64,000 nucleotides of DNA from an uncultured Eubacteriales bacterium. Its GTDB lineage: Bacteria > Bacillota > Clostridia > Tissierellales > Peptoniphilaceae. The notes beneath the pieces are model-generated. The model had not been told where the DNA came from. It saw only the letters and a program-made list of their open reading frames with translations, and did no database searches. The DNA lies in the NCBI GenBank assembly GCA_900539225.1, contig UQBO01000003.1, positions 1 through 64,000 of the forward strand, in the 5' to 3' direction. Shown here in pieces: positions 16,198-24,827 of the stretch. The translations under genes and the position numbers were made by a program. The number at the start of each line of letters is the position of its first letter. Within the stretch, counting starts at the first letter, position 1.

Positions 16198-17083
16198 TGA
16201 TATGCATAAGAGTTTTGGTAAAAAGGATGTTCTCAAAGGACTTACTTTTGATGTTGAACCAGGCGAGATTGTAGGTTTTTTAGGTAGGAACGGTTCAGGT
16301 AAGTCTACAACTATGAAATGCGTTTCTGGTCTTATCAAATTTAATTCAGGAGAGATAAATGTATTTGACCATTCTATAGTAAAAAGCAGAGAAGAAGCCT
16401 TGAAGTGTATGGGAGTAAGTATTGAAGATCCAGCACTTTATCCAAGTTTAAATGGTCATGATCACTTCAATATGGTCGCAAGATGGAGAGGCGTATCAAA
16501 GGATAGAATCAAGGAAATGGAAGAGTTTTCAGGACTTGAGGATAACCTTAAAAGAGCAACATCTAAGTACTCTATGGGTATGAAGATGCGTCTAATGCTA
16601 AGCTTAGTACTTTTATCAAAACCAAAGTTTATTATGCTTGACGAACCTATGAACGGCCTTGATCCTGACGGAGTTTTCGAATTGAGACAAGAGCTTAAGT
16701 CATTAAAAAACGAGGGCTGTGCGATACTTTTTTCGTCACATAGATTATCTGAAGTTGAAAAAGTTTCAGATAGAGTTGTTATGATAGAAGATGGAAAAGT
16801 TGTTTATAATGGAAATTTAAGTGAAGAATTTAGAAACACAGGACTTGTCTATATAAATACAGCTGACAATGAAAAAGCTAAGGACGTTTTAGATGCTGCC
16901 AAAATTAGTACAAAGATATCTAAAGAAAAAGGTTTTGAAAATTACATTATTATTTCTGATTATAATGTTGCTATAGATAAGATACTTTCAATTTTATATC
17001 AAGCAAATATAAGCATTAATGATATATATAAAGATCATCCTACACTTGAGAGTCTTTATAAGAGTTTGAGAAAAGAGGGATAA
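16178..17083 (+). CDS. ABC transporter ATPase of RiPP locus
   Basis: Nucleotide-binding subunit of a drug- or bacteriocin-type ABC-2 exporter. It has Walker A GRNGSGKST near residue 36, the signature YSMGMKMR (a Met-for-Gly variant common in this group), Walker B FIMLDEPMNGLDP and SSHRLSEVEK. The C-terminal 80 residues form the regulatory tail typical of BcrA/NatA-like subunits. AAAGGAGG inside the maturase gene precedes the ATG, giving a 20-nt overlap and likely translational coupling. It works with the permease starting 1 nt after its stop. Export or self-protection against the peptide is inferred. Confidence 0.88.
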   Translation: MKALQINDMHKSFGKKDVLKGLTFDVEPGEIVGFLGRNGSGKSTTMKCVSGLIKFNSGEINVFDHSIVKSREEALKCMGVSIEDPALYPSLNGHDHFNMVARWRGVSKDRIKEMEEFSGLEDNLKRATSKYSMGMKMRLMLSLVLLSKPKFIMLDEPMNGLDPDGVFELRQELKSLKNEGCAILFSSHRLSEVEKVSDRVVMIEDGKVVYNGNLSEEFRNTGLVYINTADNEKAKDVLDAAKISTKISKEKGFENYIIISDYNVAIDKILSILYQANISINDIYKDHPTLESLYKSLRKEG

Positions 17084-17084
17084 G

Positions 17085-18308
17085 ATGAAAGGGCTTATCA
17101 AAAATGAAATTAAAACATTCTTTTCGATAAAAAATATAATTATCATTGTTATCTTTTTTCTTATAATGATACCGGATGTATTTAAAATGAAAGGCGATAT
17201 CAGTAATTATAGAGAAACTATGGCTTCACAAATAAATAGCTATCAGGAAATGTCTAAATATTATGTTAATAATCTTAATTATGAGATTGATGGGATAAAT
17301 CTTCAGATGCAAGCAAATGATGTTGTTGGTTTAGATGAATATGACGAAGAGCTTGAAGAAGAGAAAAAAATTAAGGAAGCAGAAGTTAATCATTGGAAAT
17401 TTTTCGATCAAAAATTAACTGCCTTCAATGCACTAACAAATTTTGATAAACCTGATATAGACAGGTATAATTCATTTCTTAAAGAGATAGATACTTATAT
17501 TTATGACGAGATATATAAGAAGGATTTTGTTTCTATTTATGGAGAAGATATTTATTTTTACTCTAAAACTCAGTGGTATAGAAGGTACTTAGCTGGACAG
17601 GTTCAATATGACGACGTTAGACTTAAAGATCCAAACTATCCTGACGGATATAATGCTTTGCAAAGAAAACTTAGTTTTAAACTTATATATTTTGCAATAT
17701 TGTTACTACTGCTAAACTTTGATATATGGTCGAACGATTATTCCTCAGGTGCAATAAAACTATATTTAACTTCGCCTTATAGCAGAAAAAAATTATTCTA
17801 CACTAGATTTATAACAAGGCTTGTGCTTAACCTTTGTGTAATCTTATTGCCACTTTTATTTGTGTTTTTATACACTGGATTTAAATTTGGATTTTTACCA
17901 CAAAGACAGGTTGTTGTTAACAATTTAGCACTAAACAATCTTTTCAAGATGCCTATGACTAGTGACTTAAGCGAGATATATGCTTTGTCTACTCAAGGTA
18001 GAGTTGTTGGCCTACAACTCTTAAATCTAATTTTATATACAGTGTTTATGTTCTCATTTATGGGATTAATATCACTTCTTATGAAAGACAGTGCAGTATC
18101 TATATTTTTTGCAGTACTATTTGCATACGACGTACTTTTTGTTACTAATATAAATCCTTATAATATGCCAAATTACATTAAATCTCAAAACCTTATTGCA
18201 GGTACTGGTGATTATACATTTGTGTTTTATCAAATACTCATGGCAGTTTTAGCAGTAGCATTTATGCTAGGGGCAAAAACTGTTATGGAAAAAAGAGATA
18301 TAGCTTAG
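17085..18308 (+). CDS. ABC-2 type permease of RiPP locus
   Basis: A 407-residue permease. Helix 1 (residues 17-32) is followed by a long charged external domain to about residue 195, then helices near 200-215, 250-268, 310-335, 340-355 and 380-397. The segment NDYSSGAIKLYLTSPYSRKKLFYTRF is the conserved cytosolic motif of ABC-2 permeases. It starts 1 nt after the ATPase stop. The same overall plan as the protein at 13383 suggests a heterodimeric or duplicated permease pair. Confidence 0.85.
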   Translation: MKGLIKNEIKTFFSIKNIIIIVIFFLIMIPDVFKMKGDISNYRETMASQINSYQEMSKYYVNNLNYEIDGINLQMQANDVVGLDEYDEELEEEKKIKEAEVNHWKFFDQKLTAFNALTNFDKPDIDRYNSFLKEIDTYIYDEIYKKDFVSIYGEDIYFYSKTQWYRRYLAGQVQYDDVRLKDPNYPDGYNALQRKLSFKLIYFAILLLLLNFDIWSNDYSSGAIKLYLTSPYSRKKLFYTRFITRLVLNLCVILLPLLFVFLYTGFKFGFLPQRQVVVNNLALNNLFKMPMTSDLSEIYALSTQGRVVGLQLLNLILYTVFMFSFMGLISLLMKDSAVSIFFAVLFAYDVLFVTNINPYNMPNYIKSQNLIAGTGDYTFVFYQILMAVLAVAFMLGAKTVMEKRDIA

Positions 18309-18312
18309 ATAC

Positions 18313-18339
18313 AGAAGGTGCTTCCCCTTAGCACCTTCT
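18313..18339 (+). other. Perfect 10-bp hairpin without T-run between RiPP transport genes
   Basis: AGAAGGTGCT (18313-18322) pairs perfectly with AGCACCTTCT (18330-18339) around a C-rich 7-nt loop. No T-run follows, so it is not a normal intrinsic terminator. It could be an RNA-stability or processing element that sets lower expression of the last gene. Confidence 0.7.
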
Positions 18340-18366
18340 ATTACTAAGTTTGATGGAAGTGAAAAA

Positions 18367-20130
18367 ATGAAATTTTTAAGAAACAATTATATCATTGCTA
18401 AAAAAGCTTTTAAAAATTATAAAGTATATGCTATATTATCTATCGTCATGGGATTATTAGGAGCTTTTTCTCCTATATTTTCAAATTATCTTATAAAAGA
18501 TGCTTTGGACATAGGTTCATCAAGTTTTTCAATTCAGAAATTCTACAAAACTCTAATTTGTTTTCTTATATACACTTTAGCTGTTTCGATATTCTCAAAT
18601 CACTTTTCAAGAGTATATACACCAGCGAAGTTAAATGATATAGCTAGAAATATAAAACTTAAGATATTTAAACACGCACTTAAGTTACCCGTTAAAAATT
18701 ATGATGACCCAGGATTTTTAAATACATATAACTATATATTATCAAATGGAGTTTCTTCTGCATTTGATGCTTTTAACTCATTTGCATCTTTAATTACAGA
18801 AATTTTTTCTCTATCCATACTATTTACTCTTATAATTAGTCTTGAATATAAGTTACTAATTATATGTTTTATATCATCAATAATAAACTTTATAATAAAT
18901 CTTAAATTGTCTAAGATATCATATGATGAGCAGAAGGAGCTTGTTTATCCTGAGCGTAAATCGTCATATGTATCTAGAACTTTCTCACTGCGTTTTTATA
19001 TGAAAGAGTTAAAGACAACTATGCTAGCTGTTCCTTTAATTAAATTATTCAAAAGCTCTGTGGACGAAAAGACAGAGATAAATGTAGACTACGGTAAAAA
19101 GTATGAGAGATTATTAAATTTACAAAGTTTGTTATCTAATCTTAGTTTAGCTTTAAGTTTTGTACTGCTTGTTAATATGTTTATTAATAAAAAGATATCG
19201 GCTGGCGAATTCGCTTTTGCTTTTAACTCTTTTGGACAGCTTAGCTCATCTATAACATCTTTTTTAAGCATCTTTCCAGGTATGTATCGTAATTCATTTG
19301 TTGTTGAAGATATACTTAACTTTTTTTCAACACCTGTATGTGATGAAGAAAGTGGCATGGAGCTTAATGAAGTAGACAGCATTGAGTTAAAAAATGCATC
19401 ATTTTCTTATGATGGCACTCATGAGAATTTAAAATGCATTAGTCTAAAGATTAATAAGGGAGAGAAAGTTGCTTTTGTAGGATTGAATGGAGCGGGCAAA
19501 TCTACTTTAGCTTCGATAATTACTGGACTTTATAAAGTAGACTCTGGTCATTATTTAATTAACGGCTCTGACGCTTATGCTTATAAACAAAAAGATTTGT
19601 ATAAAAAATTTGGTATAATGCTTCAAGACTTCAATATTTATTCACTAACTGCAATTGAAAATATATTTATGGATTCATCGGAAAATATAAGCCCAATTGA
19701 AAAAGAACAAGCTTTTGAATTAATTCAAAGACTTGCTTTAGATAATAAATTTGAAGATATTAATAAACTGTGTGAAACTTACCTTACGAGTGAACTTGAA
19801 GATGGAGGTTTAAATCTTTCTGGAGGGGAAGAGCAAAAGTTAGCTTTATCAAGAATCTTAATAAAGCCCTATGACGTATTGATTTTTGATGAGCCAAGCT
19901 CAAGGCTTGATGCATATAGCGAGAAGGGTATATTTGATTCAATACTTGAAGTTTATAAAGAAAAAACTGTTATATTTATATCGCATCGGTTAAGAAACAT
20001 TAAAAATGTTGATAAGATATACTATATAGAAGACGGAAAGATTATAGAGTCTGGTAATCATATTGATCTTATGAATAAAAAAGGTGCATATTATGAACTT
20101 TATAAAGTAAGCTCACAAAACGAGCAGTGA
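18367..20130 (+). CDS. ABC exporter (fused membrane and ATPase domains)
   Basis: A 587-residue half-transporter of the peptide/lipid exporter type. Six helices occupy roughly residues 20-300. The ATPase domain has Walker A GLNGAGKST near residue 375, the signature LSGGEEQK, Walker B VLIFDEPSSRLD and the switch His in SHRLRN. It has no N-terminal C39 peptidase, so leader removal would need another protease. Good candidate for export of the mature peptide. It is the last gene before the terminator that is repeat II copy 2. Confidence 0.88.
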   Translation: MKFLRNNYIIAKKAFKNYKVYAILSIVMGLLGAFSPIFSNYLIKDALDIGSSSFSIQKFYKTLICFLIYTLAVSIFSNHFSRVYTPAKLNDIARNIKLKIFKHALKLPVKNYDDPGFLNTYNYILSNGVSSAFDAFNSFASLITEIFSLSILFTLIISLEYKLLIICFISSIINFIINLKLSKISYDEQKELVYPERKSSYVSRTFSLRFYMKELKTTMLAVPLIKLFKSSVDEKTEINVDYGKKYERLLNLQSLLSNLSLALSFVLLVNMFINKKISAGEFAFAFNSFGQLSSSITSFLSIFPGMYRNSFVVEDILNFFSTPVCDEESGMELNEVDSIELKNASFSYDGTHENLKCISLKINKGEKVAFVGLNGAGKSTLASIITGLYKVDSGHYLINGSDAYAYKQKDLYKKFGIMLQDFNIYSLTAIENIFMDSSENISPIEKEQAFELIQRLALDNKFEDINKLCETYLTSELEDGGLNLSGGEEQKLALSRILIKPYDVLIFDEPSSRLDAYSEKGIFDSILEVYKEKTVIFISHRLRNIKNVDKIYYIEDGKIIESGNHIDLMNKKGAYYELYKVSSQNEQ

Positions 20131-20152
20131 TGACATTTGAGATAAGATAAAG

Positions 20153-20193
20153 AAGACCTTAAGAGTTAATTCTCCTAAGGTCTTTTACTTTGC
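20153..20193 (+). terminator. Bidirectional terminator, repeat II copy 2
   Basis: Identical over 41 bases to 12751-12791. It lies between the convergent ABC exporter and SLC13/ArsB-like genes and can serve both, although the A-run on the minus strand is short. Confidence 0.92.
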
Positions 20194-20207
20194 TTATATT
20201 AAACTAA

Positions 20208-21485
20208 TTATCTATATATGAACCAAACGAGGATGTAGCCGACTAAGACTGCTGTCAAAGTGAACGGCACGCTCATCTTCATAAAGTCTTTGTTCTCAAC
20301 AGTGTAGCCCGCTTCCTTAAGTATGCCAAGTGAAGCGATGTTTGCTGAGGCGCCTATTGGCGTGATGTTTCCACCAAGTGTCGCGCCGCTAAGTAGTCCG
20401 AAGTAAAATACTGTCATGTCGAATGGCACATGCGTTGATATTACTGAAAGAACTGGCAGCATAGTCGCAACATAAGGAATGTTGTCAACAAAGGCACTGA
20501 TCAAGACGCTGCCCCAAACAAGTGCTGTGTATAATAAGAACGGCTTATCCGCTAGCTTAATGAATAGCTTTGCGATTTCATCGATAACACCAGCATTTTC
20601 AATACCGGATATAATTATGAATAGCCCTGCTAGTAAGCCAAGTGTGTTGAAGTCTATTTCGCTTGCAACTGTTTTGATTATGGATGAGTCTTTATGTCTT
20701 ATTAGGTGGTAGATTACACCGAAGATAGCTACGCATACGCAGATAAGTCCGTTTAGTATATCTATCTTTTGATCTTGCGGAATAAATGATGCAAAAATCA
20801 ATAGTACTATCATAAGTATAACTAAGTAAGTTGGCATCATGTCCTTAACTTTTGTAACTTCAATTGCATCGACTTTACCTCTCATCTCTTTTGTTGATAT
20901 ATAGATAAAGATGCTTGCGACTATCGCTGAGATTTGAACTATCCAGAACATACCCATGTGTCCATTATATACGAAGAAGTCGAAGAAAGTCATGTTTAGC
21001 GCACTTCCTAAAAGTATCGAAGATGTATCGCCTACCAAAGTTGCCGCACCTTGTAAATTCGACGATATCGATATCGCTATAATCATTTTGACAGGTGATA
21101 TATTAAGCTTCTTTGCTAAGCTCATGGCAACGGGTGCTATCATAAGTACTGTTGCAACGTTATCGATAAAGGCTGAGACGAAGCCTGCAAACATTGATAA
21201 GAAAAGTATGATGAGTCTTATGTCCTTAACCTTGTTTATGATAAGGTCCGCAAGCCTAGTTGGCATCAAGCTTTCTGAGAAAAGTGAGACAAGCATCATC
21301 GTTCCACCTATCATCAAAAGTACGTTAAAGTCTATAGCGCCCCAAACTGTATTTAAAGGAACTATGTTTAAAATTATAAAAACAAGCGCACTTATGCCGA
21401 CAACTAGTGGTCTATGATTAACGAATTTAATCATAAATATGTAAGTTATGACGAAAAGTGCAGCTGCGAGTATGAGTCTGTCCAT
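20208..21485 (-). CDS. SLC13/ArsB-NhaD family anion transporter
   Basis: A 425-residue membrane protein with about 11-12 helices. The repeated motif pair is FIDNVATVLMIAPV in the first half and AFVDNIPYVATMLPV in the second, the inverted-repeat helix hairpins of the ArsB/NhaD/CitT superfamily. SNLQGAATLVGD and GGNITPIGASANI are the matching Asn/Gly-rich loops. The substrate could be a dicarboxylate, citrate, arsenite or Na+/H+; the sequence does not decide. The ATG has AAGGAGG on the minus strand. It is the only clear minus-strand gene in the window. Confidence 0.88.
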   Translation of the reverse strand: MDRLILAAALFVITYIFMIKFVNHRPLVVGISALVFIILNIVPLNTVWGAIDFNVLLMIGGTMMLVSLFSESLMPTRLADLIINKVKDIRLIILFLSMFAGFVSAFIDNVATVLMIAPVAMSLAKKLNISPVKMIIAISISSNLQGAATLVGDTSSILLGSALNMTFFDFFVYNGHMGMFWIVQISAIVASIFIYISTKEMRGKVDAIEVTKVKDMMPTYLVILMIVLLIFASFIPQDQKIDILNGLICVCVAIFGVIYHLIRHKDSSIIKTVASEIDFNTLGLLAGLFIIISGIENAGVIDEIAKLFIKLADKPFLLYTALVWGSVLISAFVDNIPYVATMLPVLSVISTHVPFDMTVFYFGLLSGATLGGNITPIGASANIASLGILKEAGYTVENKDFMKMSVPFTLTAVLVGYILVWFIYR

Positions 21486-21570
21486 GTAATCCTCCTTTGT
21501 AAATATCTATTACTAACTATATAATTATATATATAATAAGAACAAATGTCAAGATGAGAGAAGCAAAATA

Positions 21571-21599
21571 TTGATTTTTTCGTGGATTTGCTGTATTAT
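21571..21599 (+). promoter_or_regulatory. Promoter of selU
   Basis: TTGATT (21571-21576), 17-nt spacer, TATTAT (21594-21599). Start is expected near 21606, just before the chosen ATG at 21616. Confidence 0.65.
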
Positions 21600-21615
21600 G
21601 TTTATAGGTGAAATT

Positions 21616-22638
21616 ATGTTAGAAGAATTAAATTACGAAGATATCGAAAAAAAAGATAATATCGTCTTGGTCGATGTCAGAAGCGAGGGCGAGTACAAAA
21701 ACGCCCACATACCAGGCGCCATCAGCATCCCAATCCTTAATGATGATGAGAGGCACGAAGTAGGCACCTTGTATGACAGAGTATCATACGATTTAGCTAA
21801 GATAAAGGCGGTCGAATACGCGTCGAAGAAACTTCCTGAGCTTTATGAAAAATATTTGGAGCTAGAAAAGACTTGCGATGAGATCGTAATCTATTGCGAT
21901 AGAGGGGGCTATAGATCGACTGTGCTTGAGAGAACTTTTCGTGCGCTCGGCATGCACATCTCAAAGCTAAGTGGCGGCTACAAGGCATATAGGCGCTATG
22001 TGATGGAAAAGCTCGATGAATACTTTGAGAGGATCAAGGTTCTTACGCTTTATGGACTCACTGGCACTCACAAGACTTATATAATAAGAAGACTAGAGGA
22101 AGATGGCATAAAGGTTTTAGATTTAGAGAAGTACGCGAATCACAGGGGATCCATTTTTGGCTCAGTCGGCCTAAAGGAAAAAGTTTCGCAAAAGATGTTT
22201 GACTCATACATCTATGAGGCGATAAAGGATGATCCAGATGCCACATACATTATAGAAGGCGAATCGAGAAGGATAGGTGATATCGTTCTTCATGAAAAAC
22301 TATATAAAAAGATGCTTAAGTCGGATAAAATACTTATCGAAGCGTCTCTAGATGAGAGAGTGAAAAATATTTGCGAGGACTATTTGCCAAGTGAAAATAA
22401 AGAGGAAATCATAAAGACTTTCGAAGAGTTCAAAAAATTCATTAGCAAGGAAAGGTATGAGAAGTACACAGCCATGCTCATTGAGGGGGAATACCTTGAT
22501 CTCATCAAGGACATGATGAAGAGCTACTACGATCCCAAGTATTCATTTAAGAAATATGATTACATCAAGGTATTTACAGATGCGAGCTACGACGATATTA
22601 AAGAATTTGTAAAAAAAGTACTTGACAGATTAATCTAG
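21616..22638 (+). CDS. selU: tRNA 2-selenouridine synthase (SelU/MnmH)
   Basis: Converts 2-thiouridine to 2-selenouridine at wobble U34 of tRNA-Lys, Glu and Gln through a geranylated intermediate, using selenophosphate. Residues 1-130 are a rhodanese domain (VDVRSEGEYKNAHIPGAISIP) with the active Cys94 in YCDRGGYRS. A P-loop domain follows with GLTGTHKT at 147-154; the His-Lys-Thr end is a variant of the usual GSGKT. The length (340) is normal. The ATG at 21616 with AGGTGA upstream is chosen because frames further upstream would lie in the promoter. The presence of this gene implies selD elsewhere. Confidence 0.92.
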   Translation: MLEELNYEDIEKKDNIVLVDVRSEGEYKNAHIPGAISIPILNDDERHEVGTLYDRVSYDLAKIKAVEYASKKLPELYEKYLELEKTCDEIVIYCDRGGYRSTVLERTFRALGMHISKLSGGYKAYRRYVMEKLDEYFERIKVLTLYGLTGTHKTYIIRRLEEDGIKVLDLEKYANHRGSIFGSVGLKEKVSQKMFDSYIYEAIKDDPDATYIIEGESRRIGDIVLHEKLYKKMLKSDKILIEASLDERVKNICEDYLPSENKEEIIKTFEEFKKFISKERYEKYTAMLIEGEYLDLIKDMMKSYYDPKYSFKKYDYIKVFTDASYDDIKEFVKKVLDRLI

Positions 22639-22650
22639 TTATGCTAAACT
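22622..22650 (+). promoter_or_regulatory. Promoter of DUF1836-degV unit
   Basis: TTGACA (22622-22627), 17-nt spacer, extended TGC-TAAACT (-10 at 22645-22650). It overlaps the last codons of selU. Confidence 0.65.
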
Positions 22651-22684
22651 ATAGACGTAGTATTAAATACTAAGTGGAGGCAGT

Positions 22685-23227
22685 ATGAGAGATAATATAT
22701 TGACTGGCCTTAAAGAGCTAAAGCTTCCTAGGTACAAGGACTTACCCGACTTTGGCATTTATTCAGAGCAGCTAGTCGAGATAGTTAACAAGGCACTGGA
22801 AGCGATGTTTGATAAGGACAATAAATTAACGAAGTCCATGGTCAACAACTACGTCAAGCACAAAATTATGCCGAGCCCAATCAAGAAACGCTACTTTCGT
22901 AATCACATCGTTTACTGCATAGTGATTACAGTTTTTAAGAACAATCTAAGTATAGCCGAGATTGATGGTGGCATATTGCATGAGCTTAAGAAGAGCTCCA
23001 TCGAAGAGTCATATAATTACTTTTGCGACAAGATTGAGAGCGTTATGAGACTAATCATAGATATCTTGGATAAGCAAGATGATCCTGATACGAAGATGAC
23101 GGCGACTATTGACGTGGACCTAGACAAGAGAAATGGCTTAACGCTTGCCATAGTGAGTGTTTGCACGAAAGTTATTACGCAAAAACTATTAGAATACGAG
23201 CTATTAAACGCTAAGGAGGACATATGA
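22685..23227 (+). CDS. DUF1836 family protein, probable regulator
   Basis: A 180-residue protein with the DUF1836 pattern: LPRYKDLPDFGIYSEQLVEI, then TKSMVNNYVKHKIMPSPIKKRYFRNHIVYCIVI, which looks like a MerR-like winged helix segment. Its function is not established; members are often found beside degV, as here. GGAGG lies 5 nt before the ATG. Its TGA overlaps the ATG of degV by 4 nt, so the pair is coupled. Confidence 0.85.
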   Translation: MRDNILTGLKELKLPRYKDLPDFGIYSEQLVEIVNKALEAMFDKDNKLTKSMVNNYVKHKIMPSPIKKRYFRNHIVYCIVITVFKNNLSIAEIDGGILHELKKSSIEESYNYFCDKIESVMRLIIDILDKQDDPDTKMTATIDVDLDKRNGLTLAIVSVCTKVITQKLLEYELLNAKEDI

Positions 23228-24075
23228 GTAAAGTAGGAATAATTATAGACACAGCCTGCGATCTACCTAAAGAAGCATATGAAGAATTAAATGTAGCGAT
23301 GCTACCTTTGTGGGTGCACTTCTCAGATAAATCGTATAGAGACCAAGTTGATATAGAAAAGGACGAATTCTACGGACTGCTTGACAAGGAGTTTCCTAAG
23401 ACAAGTACACCCTCACCACTGGAGATAAAGGAAATAATCGACAAAGAATTTGCATTCGGAGCTGATGAAGTCATAATCATCACACTATCGTCAAGGCTTA
23501 GCGGGGCAAATAACTTAGCAAATCTTGTGGCAATGGACTACGACGGCAAAGTAAAAGTTTTTGATACGAAAAACATTGCCATCGGTTCAGGTTTTTACGC
23601 TTATAGAGCAGCTGAACTAAGAGATGAAGGCCATAATGCTGATGAGATCATCAAGATTATGGAAGATGATAGAGCCAAGATGAAGTCAAGGACATACTTT
23701 GTTATTCCGGAACTTACAAACCTTATCAATGGCGGAAGGATAGGCAAGGTTAAAGGCGTTATCGGACAGCTATTGCATATCAAACCTATCATAACATGTG
23801 ACGCAGATGGCGTTTACTACGATACTGACAAGGTTAGAGGCTTTGCAAAGGCACAAAGAAGACTTGTTGATAGAATCAAAGATGAACTAAAAGACGCAAA
23901 GGACTACTACTTATCAATCTGCCACGGAGCAAATCCGGAAGCACTCGAAGCTGTTAAGGACGCGCTTAAAGATGAAGTGGCAAGAGCTAAGATATATGTT
24001 GAAGAGCAAATTGCGCCGACACTAGCAGTACACACAGGCAGAGGCCTTGTAGGCGTTGCGTATTATAAATTATAG
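23224..24075 (+). CDS. DegV family fatty-acid-binding protein (FakB-like)
   Basis: Binds a fatty acid and, in characterised relatives, presents it to the kinase FakA for incorporation into phospholipid. The N-terminal motif is IIIDTACDLP (Ser is usual where Ala-Cys stands here) and the pocket motif is TSTPSPLE near residue 58. The central ITLSSRLSGANN and the C-terminal GRGLVGVAYY are typical. The length (283) is normal. AAGGAGG precedes the ATG within the DUF1836 gene. A terminator follows. Confidence 0.9.
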   Translation: MSKVGIIIDTACDLPKEAYEELNVAMLPLWVHFSDKSYRDQVDIEKDEFYGLLDKEFPKTSTPSPLEIKEIIDKEFAFGADEVIIITLSSRLSGANNLANLVAMDYDGKVKVFDTKNIAIGSGFYAYRAAELRDEGHNADEIIKIMEDDRAKMKSRTYFVIPELTNLINGGRIGKVKGVIGQLLHIKPIITCDADGVYYDTDKVRGFAKAQRRLVDRIKDELKDAKDYYLSICHGANPEALEAVKDALKDEVARAKIYVEEQIAPTLAVHTGRGLVGVAYYKL

Positions 24076-24080
24076 ATGAA

Positions 24081-24109
24081 AGGCTTAGGAGATGACCTAA
24101 GCTTTTTTT
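24081..24109 (+). terminator. Intrinsic terminator after degV
   Basis: GCTTAGG (24083-24089) pairs with CCTAAGC (24096-24102) and is followed by seven T. Confidence 0.85.
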
Positions 24110-24208
24110 GTTACTATTTTGTAAGATTTAAGTACTTGTACTTGTCTTTAATTAGTGATATTATATAGTTAACGATATATCAGACGAAAGCAAAAGGAAG
24201 GTGGTTTT

Positions 24209-24724
24209 ATGAAAACTATAGAGAAAAAAATATTTTTAGTGTCATGTCTACTAGTATTAAGCTTATTATTTATCAGCGCGTGCTCAAAAAATATCACTTC
24301 AAAATTCCCAAAAGATGAGGAAGGATATCCAGAACAAAACTACGCAATGATAGATGGCGAAGTTTATGAGATAGTAAAGAAAGAAGATATCTACGGAAAA
24401 GAGGAAAGTGATAATCCGGATGAGAAGACCATAGACATAGACACAAATAAAGATGAAGTAGAAGTAGTCTTGCCAGCAGGAAATTGCTTTGACGAGTGGG
24501 TCATATCACCAAAGAACGATGTGGCTGAAAAAACCTTAGTGGAATTTAAAGTCAAGGGCGGATCAAGAGAAGGAGGACCATCGACTTGTGCAGACGTATA
24601 TAAAGTTAAACTTAATGGCGACGAGACCATAGAGTTTAAAAATGTAAACGTTACGAATGAAGAAGAGTACGAGGCGAAGAAGGCCTACTTCGTATTAAAA
24701 ATTAATGTAAAGAAAGAAAAGTAA
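24209..24724 (+). CDS. Lipoprotein of unknown function
   Basis: A 171-residue lipoprotein with a signal peptide ending in ISAC (lipid-modified Cys near residue 26). The mature part is acidic. The C-terminal half (VVLPAGNCFDEWVIS, then VKGGSREGGPSTCADVYKVKL and TIEFKNVNV) has a beta-sandwich rhythm faintly like chagasin-type protease inhibitors, but the defining motifs are not matched, so this is only a suggestion. AAGGAAGGTGG precedes the ATG. It ends at the terminator that is repeat III copy 1. Confidence 0.78.
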   Translation: MKTIEKKIFLVSCLLVLSLLFISACSKNITSKFPKDEEGYPEQNYAMIDGEVYEIVKKEDIYGKEESDNPDEKTIDIDTNKDEVEVVLPAGNCFDEWVISPKNDVAEKTLVEFKVKGGSREGGPSTCADVYKVKLNGDETIEFKNVNVTNEEEYEAKKAYFVLKINVKKEK

Positions 24725-24732
24725 ATAGATTA

Positions 24733-24774
24733 TATATAAGGGCTTAGTGATTAAGTCCTTATATTTTTGCAAAA
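24733..24774 (+). terminator. Intrinsic terminator, repeat III copy 1
   Basis: The stem TATAAGG/GGACTTAA region folds as ATAAGGGCTTA (24737-24747) with TTAAGTCCTTAT (24751-24762), followed by TTTTT. All 42 bases are identical to 29598-29639. Looser similarity extends back through the stop codon of each preceding gene. Confidence 0.88.
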
Positions 24775-24798
24775 CATATTAACATATTAAAATAACAC

Positions 24799-24827
24799 TT
24801 GACAAATAATAAAAAAGTGTATATAAT
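24799..24827 (+). promoter_or_regulatory. Consensus promoter of amidase block with overlapping inverted repeat
   Basis: TTGACA (24799-24804), 17-nt spacer, TATAAT (24822-24827). An inverted repeat ACACTT (24795-24800) to AAGTGT (24815-24820) covers the -35 element and the spacer, a good position for a repressor such as the BlaI-like protein encoded downstream. The leader to 24955 is 120 nt and contains an SD followed by ATG-TAA at 24898. Confidence 0.78.

Noticed and set aside
20479..21417. Plus-strand frames opposite the anion transporter gene
   Set aside because: They mirror the minus-strand transporter, which has family motifs and a strong SD; the plus frames have neither.
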